From positions 1 to 42,169 of the forward strand of contig JBCNVF010000063.1 in the NCBI GenBank assembly GCA_039630355.1: a stretch of 42,169 nucleotides of DNA, read 5' to 3'. The number at the start of each line of letters is the position of its first letter. Positions within the stretch are counted from its first letter, which is position 1. This DNA comes from Brevinematia bacterium. Its GTDB lineage: Bacteria > Spirochaetota > Brevinematia > DTOW01. The notes beneath the pieces are model-generated. The model was not told the origin of the DNA and made no database searches. It was given only the letters and a program-made list of their open reading frames with translations. Shown here in pieces: positions 42,033 to 42,169 of the stretch. Position numbers and translations under genes: made by a program.

Positions 42033-42169
42033 TTATCTCATACCCGTTGAGGTTAGTAAAGAAAACAGGGAAACCAAAGAGTGTGATACACTAAGAACAT
42101 CCATCTCATACCCCTGAACTATATTATGAATCTCCACACAAAAAATGTTAGACTTAAGTGATTTACTAC
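42033..42169 (-). CDS. Possible 3' end of a minus-strand gene, cut by the window edge
   Basis: A frame open from the edge to TAA at 42035-42033 encodes about 45 residues (including EIHNIVQGYEMDVLSVSHSL) that I do not recognise. The only support is the open frame and the terminator about 150 bases downstream. It may be chance. Confidence 0.2.
   Translation of the reverse strand, partial: SKSLKSNIFCVEIHNIVQGYEMDVLSVSHSLVSLFSLLTSTGMR

Noticed and set aside
41908-42117. Plus-strand frame of 69 codons near the right edge
   Set aside because: Low-complexity Ser/Pro/Leu composition, starts inside a repeat fragment, no ribosome site.

Overview
The window looks like chromosome of a low-GC spirochaete. 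The main evidence is a secreted FlaA-type filament sheath protein (6750-7778), a spirochaete-type FlgF/FlhO rod protein (39567-40427), a hook protein, and a TPR protein fused to a C-terminal GreA-like domain (24732-27458). The AT-rich intergenic DNA and a Hox-type hydrogenase would fit an anaerobic, perhaps hot-spring, relative of Brevinematales, but that placement is inference. I see no phage, conjugation, CRISPR or plasmid genes.

Layout. 1-267: start of a secreted SH3-like protein, cut by the window edge. 358-7778: dNTP triphosphohydrolase, UvrC, hook protein FlgE, an HD-GYP phosphodiesterase and sheath protein FlaA. 7860-10457 (minus): an M16 peptidase homologue without its catalytic motif, a DUF3467 protein and a PseB-like nucleotide-sugar dehydratase, all overlapping. 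10589-16762 (minus): a five-gene bidirectional [NiFe]-hydrogenase operon with two consecutive HoxF-like diaphorase subunits followed by HoxU, HoxY and HoxH. 16934-18716: an envelope protein and a lipoprotein. 18731-19098 (minus): tRNA-Pro and ribosomal protein S20. 19688-22307: a LivH permease without its partners, a WecG-like protein and MtnA. Then an M24 peptidase; a TPR / TPR-GreA / histidine kinase operon; PurQ; a Xer recombinase; a GNAT protein; an ECF sigma / anti-sigma / outer-membrane-protein operon; NadB; MutS; a STAS / PAP2 phosphatase pair; FlgF; and a DUF4912 protein.

The most unusual feature is a family of small, gene-less repeats of about 90-220 bp scattered through the intergenic gaps (1789-1997, 19155-19625, 22302-22445, 30405-30498, 33975-34167, 38514-38601, a fragment at 41881). 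Full copies are bounded by the inverted ends CAATAAATTCCAA / TTGGAATTTATTG and carry a central hairpin (CAGTCCC-tgtc-GGGACTG in the best copy). They look like miniature inverted-repeat elements. Their outer ends supply the TTG of candidate -35 boxes (rpsT, nadB), and one copy supplies the stop codon of mtnA.

Other points: two HoxF-like subunits and no hoxE; UvrC without its C-terminal helix-hairpin-helix domain; a hook protein without cysteine; and an anti-sigma factor whose periplasmic end shares a short beta domain with the outer-membrane protein encoded next to it.
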